A stretch of 64,000 nt of DNA, from positions 2,170,001 to 2,234,000 of the forward strand of contig JAHQRK010000002.1 in NCBI GenBank assembly GCA_019828595.1. The letters run 5' to 3'. Position 1 is the first letter of the stretch. Each line of letters starts with the position of its first letter. A program made the translations under genes and the position numbers. The notes under the pieces are model-generated. The model had not been told where the DNA came from. It was given only the letters and a program-made list of their open reading frames with translations, and did no database searches. Below, in pieces: positions 32,829 to 43,308 of this stretch. The stretch comes from Aphanomyces cochlioides (lineage: Eukaryota; Oomycota; Saprolegniomycetes; Saprolegniales; Verrucalvaceae).

Positions 32829-34507
32829 CTACTTGACAAACTCCCATTTGTTGACCATCATCTTGGAGATGCACGTGAGCGCTTGCTTTTGGACTTCCAA
32901 GTTTTCATGCGTCATAAGCTTCATCGCGACTTTCTTGGCGCCGAGTCGCTTCGCAATATGCTTTCCATTTGGGTAGAAGCGGACAAAGTCGCCCAAGTCG
33001 TACAGCGCAACGGCAACTGTCTTGGGATCGTCCGATTCCAACAAATCAATCAGCAATCTAGAGCCCATCCAGCGTCAGCACACTGCAAACTAGATGCAGA
33101 ACGACGTACCGAATGAGTTCAAACTCTTTCAATTCAAAAGCCATGACATTTTCTCGCCAGAACTTGTCCGTGTGCAGCAATCCCCAGTTGAGCGAACCCG
33201 TCCGCACTTCCTTCTCGTATCGTTCCATGGTGCTACACAACCACTTCATTAGAATCATGGAGGGCACAAGAACGAACTTGAGCTCTTTGAATTCTCGGAT
33301 GAGAACGTCGCGAATTGCATTGATCGACTTGGCAATATCATCGTCCGTCCACTTGCGTTCGCGCAGGTTTGTCAATGTTTTCAACAAACCACCGTCAATC
33401 ATGCGCTCGTTGTACGCTCCATTTTGTTTGCCCAAGAGGTTCTATATGACCATGAAGAAGGTTACTAGGCATGCGGGAGTCGAACCTGCAAGGCTTCGAG
33501 CGAAACACGCACGACTTTTTCACGAGGGGCAGCGACAACTTGTTGAATCAAGGCAGAAATCGCTCCAGACGATCCAAAGGCCGCAATTGCAGCGTCCGTG
33601 AACGACAACGTCCACAAACAAAAGCAGACCTAGACCATCAACTTGTCCATCACGTCGCCAACGAAGAATTCAAGTACCTCGTAGGCCAATTGAGCTTTAC
33701 CTTGAGCATTCTTGAGAACATCAGCGAGACTAAATGTACAAGTGGATAAGTTAAACCATGATGATAGAATTTACCTGGACAAGCCATCCGCTTTCGTGAA
33801 AAGCACGCGAGCTGGCTCACTGCGGAGCAACACCATCAAAGTCGTAATAGCATTGCGCGCAGTGGCTGCACGAGCAACGTCTCCGTTCGATTGAGATGAC
33901 GCTTTCACCGCATCGAGAATCCACTGGATCAAAGTCTGGATATCTTGTTCTTTCACGCGCAACGTGAGGAATTGCGCCAAAATATGTCCAGCCGCATATT
34001 GCGTATATCCAGATTCACTGCGGAGCAAGCGAATAAATGGCGCTGCTTCCACGAAGGATCCTTCCGGAACAAAGTAAGCTACACGCTTGCGCGAACGACC
34101 TCCATCTGTATAGCTTGTAAGCGCCTTGAAAAAAACGCGCGGTGGTAAATACCTGGAAGCAAGTCATCGAGGCGCGCAAACGCGTACCTCAAGACTGAAG
34201 GTTCAGTCACGTTCTTGATGAGCTTGAGCAATCCTGCACCCAACGCAGCACCACCTTCGCGAAGGAACGTGTCAATCAAGACATCGGCCTGATCTTCCTG
34301 TAGCGCTGCATTTTTTGCTACCGTTTCCATTTCTTTGATCGCTGCGATCTCGGTCTTGTCGAGGGAGAATCCACCCGCGCGCGTGTACGTGGCCCAATTG
34401 ATATCTTTGAACTTGGCCAATGCTTCTTCACGCGCCAGAGCGACGTCCAATACGTTGGCTTTGGCGGCATCACCAAGCGCCTGCTGCGTCGTCGGGGCGA
34501 GACTCAT
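32829..34507 (-). CDS. ATP6V1H: V-type proton ATPase subunit H
   Basis: Six exons on the minus strand (34507-34153, 34105-33775, 33729-33636, 33596-33486, 33441-33110, 33057-32829) give 483 aa, the usual length. Armadillo-like helical repeats run throughout. The C-terminal part is diagnostic: LLESDDPKTVAVALYDLG, FVRFYPNGKHIAKRLGAKK, then MVNKWEFVK. Subunit H belongs to the cytosolic V1 sector and is needed to couple and silence ATP hydrolysis during V-ATPase assembly on vacuoles and endosomes. The third intron (33597-33635) keeps frame but ends in TTCACG, not AG. The gene ends 23 bp from the convergent cytochrome b5-like gene. Confidence 0.93.
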
Positions 34508-35158
34508 CTTTCAGTTCACTTCTTTTGTGGGGTTGGATCATCATGCCAATGTGTTTAAAACACCATCCAGTTTCTCTTTGAAGTGCAGTTTAAAACACTT
34601 GTCAATGTGTTTTACACGTGAGAAATACTTGTTTGTTCAACACGTGGCAACTGGATGGAGTCCACATGTGTGTTCTTTCAAGCACGCAGTTTCCTGCTTG
34701 ACTCTCCAGAAACCAAAGTCAGCTTCTTTTCAAGGCCGCGTCAGTCTACTACTTGGGATGTTTCAAGTATGGTGACTGAAGCATTTTCCTGAGCAACTGA
34801 ACCTACGCCATCGGACAAGCACGTGTATTTCCCAGCCAATCTCTGTGTAGATGCGTGCAGCTTTCAAAGTTGAGTAGAAGGGTGCGATAGTATTCTGCTC
34901 TCGGAATCTAAAGAGCCTCGACCAAATCAAGCAATAGTCCCTGTGCTTGAAGAGTTTTGTTTACATATTTGGTTTCTGTGTGTGGTTTGTTAGATGAGGC
35001 TCAAATTGTGTTTTACACAGTAGAGTTGTGTTTCTACGTGTTTTCGCCTTTGAGACATTTCAAATACAATATGTTTAAAACATAATGACTCCTATCTATC
35101 ACAATGTTCGAAATGTGTTTGAAACACACCAAGATTCTGGCAATTTGGCACGGGGTCC
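34508..35158. promoter_or_regulatory. Divergent promoter region with repeated TGTTTTAAACA-like palindromes
   Basis: Between V-ATPase H (leftward) and COG4 (rightward). It contains GTGTTTAAAACAC (34552), CAGTTTAAAACAC (34587), GTGTTTTACAC (34606), GTGTTTTACAC (35011), TATGTTTAAAACATA (35070) and GTGTTTGAAACAC (35114). Several are near-perfect palindromes. They may be a shared control site for both genes. Confidence 0.5.
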
Positions 35159-37506
35159 ATGCAGTCGGGCTTCCATGACCACATTGGCACATTCTATGAA
35201 GCTTTAGCAGAAGAGAAGCTGGATCAGCTGGCTGATGCGCTGCTCAATCTCCGTGTATCAGTGCAATCCGCTGATCCCAATGATGCGAGTGTGCTTCAAG
35301 AGGTAAATTGACTGCAAAGTTCATCTTGTGGACAATCAGATGGTGTCGTCGTAGATGCTCAACGATTGCGAGAAGAAAGCAGGCGGAAAAGGTGGTTTGG
35401 CGCTGTCAAAGCTACAGTCGCTTGTGAATACGCTCTCTGTCTTGGTTATGCGCAAGTCGAATGACGATCCGGTCACGCAGTTTGAACGTTTCGACGATCA
35501 ATTGCGCCAAATCATCGATGTATTCTACACATCGTACGCGCTCAATCGTCAAGACGACAAGTCAATTGCTCTTCTTACAGAGTATATCGGCCTCGACTTT
35601 AAGCAACGCAGTGCCTTGCGCGTGGACACGCTTAAAAAACAAAAAGCTGCTGCGACGGTCAATTCCAATGGATACATTGATCGATCCATCCACTTGGCTG
35701 CTCTCAATGGCGTGGTAATGCAGCTGACACACTTGACTTTCTTTAACTAGACGTGATGTAGGTGGACGATGCGTCGTACATTATGACCCAGATCGAAGAA
35801 ATGAGCGTGCCTTTGGACCGCGTCTTTGCAGTCATCCACAAAGACGTCGTGGCTGCCATGCTAGAAGTCATTGGTTTGTATGCAGCCGACGCGCGTCTCG
35901 CTGCTTGGGAAAAGAAAGTCTCAGTGCGAACCCACGAAGCACTATCAACCTCGTCTGTGGAGCCCGACGAAAGTTTGCAGATGATTGATTTGCTCTTGGA
36001 AGAAGTGGCGTGCATGCTGCAATTATGTTTCCATTACACCACGTACGCGTCCTCGCTCGTCGATGCTGGTTCTCTCAGCGATATTTTCCTCAAGGTACTT
36101 CATCAAAAATGGCCTTCGCTTAGAGTTCCCATGAGGTTCAAGAACTCAATGGCATTTACTTACTCCTCGAGCGCTTTTATGTCTTCCAAACCGTGCACAA
36201 AGCCGTCATCATAGCCGAGCCACAGGAGATCGAGCCGTACATATTTGTCATCAGGTACAACAACTCCAATATCGACGTGCTCTGATCTCGTCATGAGCTA
36301 GCACAGTTGAAGATGCGTCCTTTGTCCTTGACAAAGCCTTTAGCCGCGCCACGCAGAGGTTTGTTTCACTCGCTAGTCGTCCTGAAAAGGTTGTCTGTAG
36401 CAAGCAGTACCATACAGTTCTCTCCATTGTGATTGCGATCGTCGAAGCCTTGGAATCCATCTTCATGCCGTCGATTTTGGAATTGCCCCGACGGACATTT
36501 GACATGCCACTTCCTGTGGCGTCGCCTACGCATCAACAAGACGACAACCAAGAAGAGCGTACGTATACGCAATACTTTCATGCCGCTGGAGTCACTTTGT
36601 GTCGCCTGTAGAGCAAGAGTTGAGTTTTTCCGATGCGCTCCTCCAAGCTGTGGATGCCGATCTAACGTATCAACTCCAAGTCGATGCCAAGATGATGATG
36701 GCTATCAACTCTGCACACATGAGCTGGGATTACATTGGCAAAGTTCGAGCGCGAATTCAAGACATTGGCGCCGTTCAGTTTGCAACGATGCCGCCACTTC
36801 TCGACTGTTTACCAAAGCCCCTCAGCGAACTCGAGCATGAATTCGACCAACTCTACACGACAGGCCTGCAATCGCTCTATGAACGCGATATGAAGCGGCG
36901 ATTCCAAGCTCGCCTTGGTGAATCCGTCGCTCAATGGCAATATGACATTTCCCTCGAAGCATTTGAGTACTTGGACATTCACGGCTCTGTCCTCGTCACA
37001 CTTGTTCAATCGGTACGTTGCCTTGGCTACAGATAACATGGAGCTTATGGATGTCTTGTAGATGCTCAAGGACAAGGCATTGCGACGGTATCGCCGTGGC
37101 CTCAGCGCCGCAATGTTTGAAGTGTTTTGGAGGCGTTGGGTCAAGGATTTATGTCAGTGGATTGACGACGGCGTCCAGATGAAAGCGTTCAATGAAGTCG
37201 GCGCAATGCAGTTTGAGAAAGATGTCCGCCACCTCTCGATTCTCTGCTCGCAGTACCCAACGCATGGCGAAATGAGTCTCCGTGCCGAGTTCACCCGCCT
37301 CGATCAGGTCTTCCTCACGCGAACCAGCAAATTTTATGACCATGGCGGTGTAGATTGCGCTCCTCGTGAATTTGGCCAAAGCCAGCGACGTTCTTGACTA
37401 CGACAGCATCCGCAGTCACTTGTCTCCGAGTGAAATCGAGACGAGACTTGCGCTGCGGTTTCGCTCAGATAGTATTCAGCGCGTTATGCATCAATTAAAG
37501 AGCTAA
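35159..37506 (+). CDS. COG4: Conserved oligomeric Golgi complex subunit 4
   Basis: Eight exons (35159-35302, 35355-35714, 35762-36094, 36136-36254, 36302-36558, 36612-37012, 37062-37307, 37354-37506) give 670 aa. A 42-bp in-frame segment at about 36360 could also be an intron. The protein is all-helical. COG4 signatures are the central QELNGIYLLLERFYVFQTV, the STVEDASFVLDKAFSRA segment (family: TSS.VDDVFF) and the C-terminus, QFEKDVRHLSILCSQY, then EFTRLDQIALLVNL. COG tethers retrograde vesicles at the Golgi, with COG4 in lobe A binding SNAREs. The stop codon overlaps the stop of the convergent HMG-like gene. Confidence 0.82.
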
Positions 37507-38406
37507 CCAAATGCTCCCGTGGGCAAATGCATGAGATTGTCGTCACTGTCATCTTCATCGCTGGGCGCAATGCTGCTGTTGCCGCTGCTGTTGTCATCAA
37601 TTGGATCATCGTCGTCGTCTTCATTGTCATTCTCATCTTGAGGTTTACTAGGCGCGGGTTTGTCTCGTTTGGCACCTCTAGCTGCAGCCACATTGGTCTT
37701 TCTCTTGGGTGGTGTTGCTCGCTTGGGCGGTTTCTTGTCTCCTCCTGCAGAGGATGCATCGCCAGCGGGTGCCGATTTCTTCTTGGGGGTAGCCCTTTTT
37801 GGTTTGGGTTTCGAGTCGTCTGTGGGTGTCGATGCTGCTGGCTTCCGACGCGACTTTGGAGGTGCTTTCTTCACCGGTGTCACATCCGCCGACGGTGTTG
37901 AACGCTCTTCTTTGGGAGCTTTCGATTGTTTCTACCACACGGATCAGCCGACCGCCAAAAGAGCAATATTACCGTAGGTTTTGGAACAAAGGCTTTAAAC
38001 TCGCGATGCCATTTCTGTGCAAGATTGAGCCTTCTATTGAGTTCGAAAATTGCTCTCTTACCTCAGCAACTTCAGGGGCCAGCGACTCCCATTCTTCTTC
38101 GACAAAGGCAGTCAGTTGGTCGCGCGAAATGAGAGGAAACTGTTTCCGTAGCACCCTTCGATTCTGTCGACAGAATAGTGTCTTGGCGTTCATGTTTGCA
38201 ATCATATTGGTTTCAGCTTGAGCGGCGAGCTTTCGTCGTCGAAGTCGGATCTCGATTAGTTTGTCTTTCAAGATCTGGTTGTCTTCCTTCAGACTTTTGA
38301 GCTCCTGCGTCGCCAAAACATAGGCAGACCCTAACCGGTTCGTCTGCTGTTGAAGGTACACAAACCTTTCATGCAGGTCTGTATACGCTTGATCCACATC
38401 CGACAT
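37503..38406 (-). CDS. Coiled-coil / HMG-like protein with Lys-Pro-rich acidic tail
   Basis: Exons 38406-38062, 38014-37973 and 37931-37503 give 271 aa; both introns are 41-47 bp. An N-terminal coiled coil (MSDVDQAYTDLHERF to about residue 65) is followed by a helical segment FVEEEWESLAPEVAEKWHREF, which resembles part of an HMG-box-like fold. Next comes a Lys/Pro/Ala tail like histone H1 or HMGA, then an acidic Asp/Glu/Ser end. Together these suggest a nuclear chromatin-associated protein; I do not recognise a specific family. Its 3' end overlaps that of COG4 by a few bases. Confidence 0.65.
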
Positions 38407-38671
38407 GCCGCCGCGGCCGGTCGTCCGATGGGAACTCGGATAGAGTTAACAACTTATAAACTGATTTCATTGGCTCAAAATCAATATTTTTTTCTATGTA
38501 ATTGGATAAAAATTGACATTTTTGCTGAATTTCACTGGATGAAATAGAAACATTTCTAACCAATCAAATAGCTAGGATGTTTGGATAATGGCCAATGAGT
38601 ATATCTTAGATTTTAACCAATCAATCACGTTACAGGATCTATATCAACCAATCGAATTACAGAATATCTTT
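38407..38671. promoter_or_regulatory. AT-rich spacer with CCAAT boxes
   Basis: AACCAATCAA at about 38560, AACCAATCAA at 38619 and AACCAATCGA at 38647 lie between the 5' end of the HMG-like gene and the 3' end of importin-9. CCAAT boxes are typical upstream elements, likely serving the HMG-like gene. No ORF is called. Confidence 0.4.
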
Positions 38672-41600
38672 TCACGAAAGGATGTCCTGGATGATGCTCT
38701 TCTCAGCCGCAGTCAGACCTGGCACAACGGATACGACAAAGTCGGGCTTGGAGTTGAGAGTTTGCATGACTTGAGTAATTTGAGCCTACATCATAGAGCT
38801 CGTGAGGTGGATGTCGAGTACATTTATGCGAACCTTCAAGTCGACTTCGTTGAGGGGATCCATCGATGCTTCCAGATCATCTTCCTCATCTTCCTCACCG
38901 CCAAGATCCAACATGTCGGAGAGCAAATAGTTTTCTACAAGATTTAGGAATTCAATCGATATCGATTCGATGGGGAGCTTACCGCTGGGAGCAAAAATGG
39001 ACGACGGACCACCAGGGCGAACGTTTTGCTAAATAAACATGAGCCACCATGACTAGCAACGCTATGCAGCTTACCACAGCGTCGTCTTCGTCTTCACCAT
39101 CGTCTTCCTCATCATCTTCCGAGTCAATATCTTCAGCTTCCTCCTCACCATCGACTTCAAATTGGGCAAATGTCATGGCCAAAATGCCGACCAATTTCGT
39201 CGCAAACGACACTTGCACGTACACTTTGTCCTTCTTTTGCGATCGAAGCGTGCGTCCTGAGCTTGTATCTGGAACTTGTTCGCCCTTCACGACGAGGGAC
39301 AAAACACGAGGGTCTTGGGCATCCAAGAGCTTGACGAGGGCTAGAACAGTGACTTTGATTGCGTACATGCCATAGAAATCTGGCTGATGCTCAATCCACG
39401 TCGTGAGCACGAACGGAAGGACGCCAAGGGTGTCGAGTGTATCCAAAATGGTGGGCACGCCAAACGAATGGATCAATCGTGCGAATACAGTACAAAGAGA
39501 TTGAATGAGGGAAGGCATTTTGGCAGCAGCAAGACGCGTCGAGACGGCATGGAGGAGTTGTTGAATGGTTGAAACGGGAAGAACCGAGGAGAGGTGGATG
39601 AGCACTTGGGTCACGAGGCCGCCAACAGCCATGGCTCCAGAATCGGAGATGGAGGGGGACAAAAGCTTAGCAGCCACATGCATCACACCATCCACGCCGT
39701 TCATGCCTAGATAGCAACTACGTTAGAGAGGAAAGTTGCTTCGTTGGCTTACCTTGAGTGTGAGGTAAAGCGCAGGTGAATTGATGGATTTGTGGAGATG
39801 AATAAGTCACAAACCACTTGAGGCAGTCACCGCCATTCGTCAAGACAGAGCCATCATCGGTCGTAAGAAGGATGTTAAGGAGAGGGTCAAAAAGTACTGG
39901 CACGACAAGAGGGGCGACGTTTTGTTGCTTGACGAGGAGCTCGACAACTTCAATGGCTTGAGAAACATGAATCGTCGAGAAAACATTGCCGAGCGTTGGA
40001 ACAACATGGTCGAGCACAACGCCAGCCGATGAAGCGGAATCGGTTTGCATGAGAATTGCCGACAAGATATCGACAATCACGTCGTGAACCATGCGATCGT
40101 TCAGATTGGTGACCCAAAGAGGCACAATAGTTTCAAGAATGGGTTGCAGAGCAGCATCGGAGCCAGGAACAACGACAACAAGTGCCTAGAAGTGTGCATG
40201 ACATTGACATACAGCACATGATCATACCAGAGTCTCAAGGACAACGTGCAAAGTGTCGGTCGTAGCTTCTGACGTCAATTGGAGCAGACGATGAATCACG
40301 TCAACGACGTATTGTGGCATCAACGTGTCAGCCTTTTCATGTTGGGCAAACGTGCCAAGAGCACGGCACGCGTACAACTTGACTGGGATCACTTGAGTGC
40401 GGTCGAGACCAGAGACAGCCACTTGGATGAAAGCATTCAATTGAGTTTCGGTCATGGCCGTAGCAAATCGACTGGCACACCACAACGCACGGGCTTTCAA
40501 GTAAATATCTACGAGTCAAATATGAGTAGACTATTGATAGGAAGGAGTTTACTGGATTCGGATGCGTGCATGACGTCAAACAGCGTCGTCAAAAACTGAG
40601 GCAAATCCAAGCCTTCAACCGCCGACGAGCCAGATCGCTATGAAAAGAGATAAGATGGAATGTAAGCGCAATACTAGTACCGCCATGAGCAAAGGCTCAG
40701 CAAGAGATCCCATGACCAAAAGAGCAGCTTCTTGCATACGCCAGGAAGGTTCAGCAAGTCGCTGTTGAGTAGCTTGCACGGTGGCGGCCAAAACTGAGGC
40801 ACCCAAACTAGTTTCAAGCTCGCGTAGCAAATCAGCGCCAGTGTTGCGAACGTTGTGCTTCAAACTGTCATCATCTTCATCGGCAACGTATTGATTGGGT
40901 TCTTCGTTCCAGAGCTCGAGTTGCGACTGAGTAATTTGCATGTACGCGACCATTGTGTGGATGAGAGGTTGCAGCGATTCCGTGACGAGTTGGCGAGTTT
41001 TCTTCGTTGGAGCATGTACTAAGCCCCTGATAAAGTCGAGTAATTCGATTGTCAGCGCTGGTTTGCCCACAGATGCACCGTCACTGTCGTAGCCTTCCGT
41101 ATCAGCAGCCATGACGACTTGGGCTTCGTATTGAGGAACAGAGCCCACGAGGACTTGCCAAACCTAATGTAAATCGTGAGAAATTGGCAAAGCCATGAAA
41201 ATACCGGAGGCAAAATCGATGGGATGAGCGAACTCATGTCTTTGGGCCATTCCACGACAAACGACGTTAGCGCTCGTACAACGAGGATGGACAACCCATC
41301 ATCTGCACTTTGTAGCACGTGGACAAATCGCCCAATCCAAGGCGTGACAGTCGCTTGCAAGACTGCACCAGCAGTACCTTCGCCAGTTTGAGCAATCATG
41401 CCCAACATGGTCAAGCACGTTTGGACGACAGAAACGACACGGCCCTTGAGACGTAGTGATGATGTTGGCGCGTCAAAGATGCGTTCCAAGTGTGGGAAGA
41501 GAAGAGGAACGAGGTCAACAAAATGGTCGCTGGCAATGTGATCGGTAGCAACTGAGAAGAATTTGAGCGCGAACTCTGCTTGGGTCGTCATAAGTTCCAT

Positions 41601-42011
41601 GATCGATGGCAAGAGTTCAGGCCACTTTTCGGGCCAGTCGTGCTTGACGATTTCTGCAAGCACAAGACTGTAAGCAGTTTGAAACTTGGAGTCAAGAAAG
41701 TGCGCTGGTGCTGCACCGTGTGCGACTTGAACCAAGCTGTGCGCGAGCAAATTACGCACTTGGGCCTTTTCAGCATCGGCAAGCACAAACGTGGATTCTT
41801 CAGTTGCTTCCCAACTGGCAATGACAGACTTCTTGAGAAGAAGTGCAGTCAATTGAGCCAAAGGAAGCTGCATTGGTGTTTGCAGAGCTTGCGTGAGCAA
41901 GACACTGAAGCCTGGAGTCGACAACGACTGCGTCAAGCGAGCTTCGCTGGACTCGCGGCGATTTGTATCATTGGACAAAGTGTCTTCCAAGAGGCGGGTC
42001 AAGTCTTCCAT
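38672..42011 (-). CDS. IPO9: Importin-9 (karyopherin beta, Kap114-type)
   Basis: Ten exons on the minus strand join in frame to 993 aa: 42011-41205, 41163-40681, 40637-40553, 40508-40228, 40185-39753, 39706-39075, 39028-38983, 38934-38834, 38785-38672 (the ATG exon may include one more junction). The N-terminus matches importin-beta folds: MEDLTRLLEDTLSND, AQLTALLLKKSVIASW and IVKHDWPEKWPELLPSI. HEAT repeats follow throughout. An acidic loop near the C-terminus (EDIDSEDDEEDDGEDEDDA) is typical of importin-9/Kap114, which import histones and TBP. The tail ends in LTAAEKSIIQDILS. The upstream 170 bp carries four TATCCGGATA-type motifs. Confidence 0.9.
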
Positions 42012-42059
42012 CGTGCGGCGGCGCTCTTTTAGATATGCGTCAAAACAAATTGCCGCCAC

Positions 42060-42190
42060 TTTTTCATCCGGATAAAACGTATATAACCGGGTGAAGTCAT
42101 TGCACTTTCCGGAGCCATTGTTAACATTATCCGGATAATTCTCAGAAAGGCCGTTTTATCCGGACAATGTGTCCTATTATCCGGATGTGT
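42060..42190 (-). promoter_or_regulatory. Cluster of TTATCCGGATAA motifs upstream of importin-9
   Basis: Matches at 42066-42076 (CATCCGGATAA), 42128-42139 (full palindrome TTATCCGGATAA), 42156-42164 and 42177-42186. They lie 55-175 bp before the importin-9 start codon. Confidence 0.55.
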
Positions 42191-42465
42191 TGGTTGCTGG
42201 AAAGGTTGTTGCATTGGTCATGCCACCTTAGTGAAGTGAGGCCTCAGTTGACAACATCACAAAGCACCAGCGCGCGCCCCTGGGCCAGACTTAGACACTT
42301 TTGGTTCTCTCATCAGCACCAGCTGATCGCTCTGCAGCTGCAGGGCGCAAGATATTAGAAATCAGCTTAATGTTCTACTCGGGCAAAGTTGTTGACGTTG
42401 TTTCTGAAACGCTTTGCCTGTTATGACGACATGAACATGGCTACAATTAGCTGAGATATGAGATC

Positions 42466-42888
42466 CTAGCACATTAATGCCGAATATTTAACCTCATCTG
42501 CGGCGGTGACAGCTGTGTCAAACGCCTTGATATCATGCACGACGATGTGGGACGGTTCGAGCTTCATTCGCTTGGACGGACGACGTGTCGTGTCGATTCG
42601 CCACACCACGCGAGCTTTCCCTGGCATGACCACGATAGGCTCTTCTTTGATACTGACGTCGGAGTCCGTGTCCTCTACGAAGTCATCGAGTTCGTCCAGC
42701 GCGAGAATGTCGTCTTGGATTTCATGCCAAAACTTGCACTTTTCGCCATACTTGCAGCCGAGCGACGTGCCGAAAAAGCCGCACGGGACCTCGCTTGGCA
42801 CGCCGCAATGGTCGTACTGGCATCTTCGTCCTCGAATGCAGCCTCGGCGGCTGTGAAAGTATCGGCAGATCAACGACGATGACGCCAT
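42466..42888 (-). CDS. Small CCCH zinc-finger protein
   Basis: Single exon, 140 aa. Two CCCH fingers at the N-terminus have the spacing C-x8-C-x5-C-x3-H: CRYFHSRRGCIRGRRCQYDH and CGFFGTSLGCKYGEKCKFWH. The rest is acidic then basic (RRPSKRMKLE), perhaps a nuclear signal. CCCH fingers of this spacing bind RNA, so an mRNA-binding role is likely; the specific orthologue is not known. Confidence 0.85.
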   Translation of the reverse strand: MASSSLICRYFHSRRGCIRGRRCQYDHCGVPSEVPCGFFGTSLGCKYGEKCKFWHEIQDDILALDELDDFVEDTDSDVSIKEEPIVVMPGKARVVWRIDTTRRPSKRMKLEPSHIVVHDIKAFDTAVTAADEVKYSALMC

Positions 42889-43308
42889 GCGTTCGAAATC
42901 GTTTGTGCAGTTTCGAGTGAGCCAACTTTTCTCAAGCTAATCACATGCTCGGATTTTACAGGTCACTGCCAATCACGTTGAAAATGAAAAAAAGAACGGA
43001 CGCGCCGTCCACAAGAAGCAGACGCGGCGAGCTCGAGCGTGGACCCGCCGCTCATCATTATCTATTTCAACAAGACTTCATGCAGGCTCGAAGAATCTGT
43101 CCAGGGTAGACAGATTCCAGCTGCCTTTGGCCGACCAGGTCTAAATTTCACACTAATTTAATACATTTGACACTATTTTAAATATTGGAAGTACACTATT
43201 TAAAATCTACCCCTTTACTCATCAACTTGTCATGTGATTCCGAGGTGTGACACTTTCTCAACCGAGCAAAATGAATTGAACCACATCTGGAAAGTCTCCG
43301 CCGTGGAC
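42889..43308. other. Intergenic, divergent promoter region
   Basis: Spacer between the CCCH gene (leftward) and the gamma-glutamyltranspeptidase (rightward). No gene recognised. Confidence 0.5.

Noticed and set aside
33466..33488. GGTTCGACTCCCGCAT-like tRNA T-arm on the minus strand
   Set aside because: It overlaps a splice donor of V-ATPase H; no acceptor stem, D-arm or anticodon arm can be built around it.
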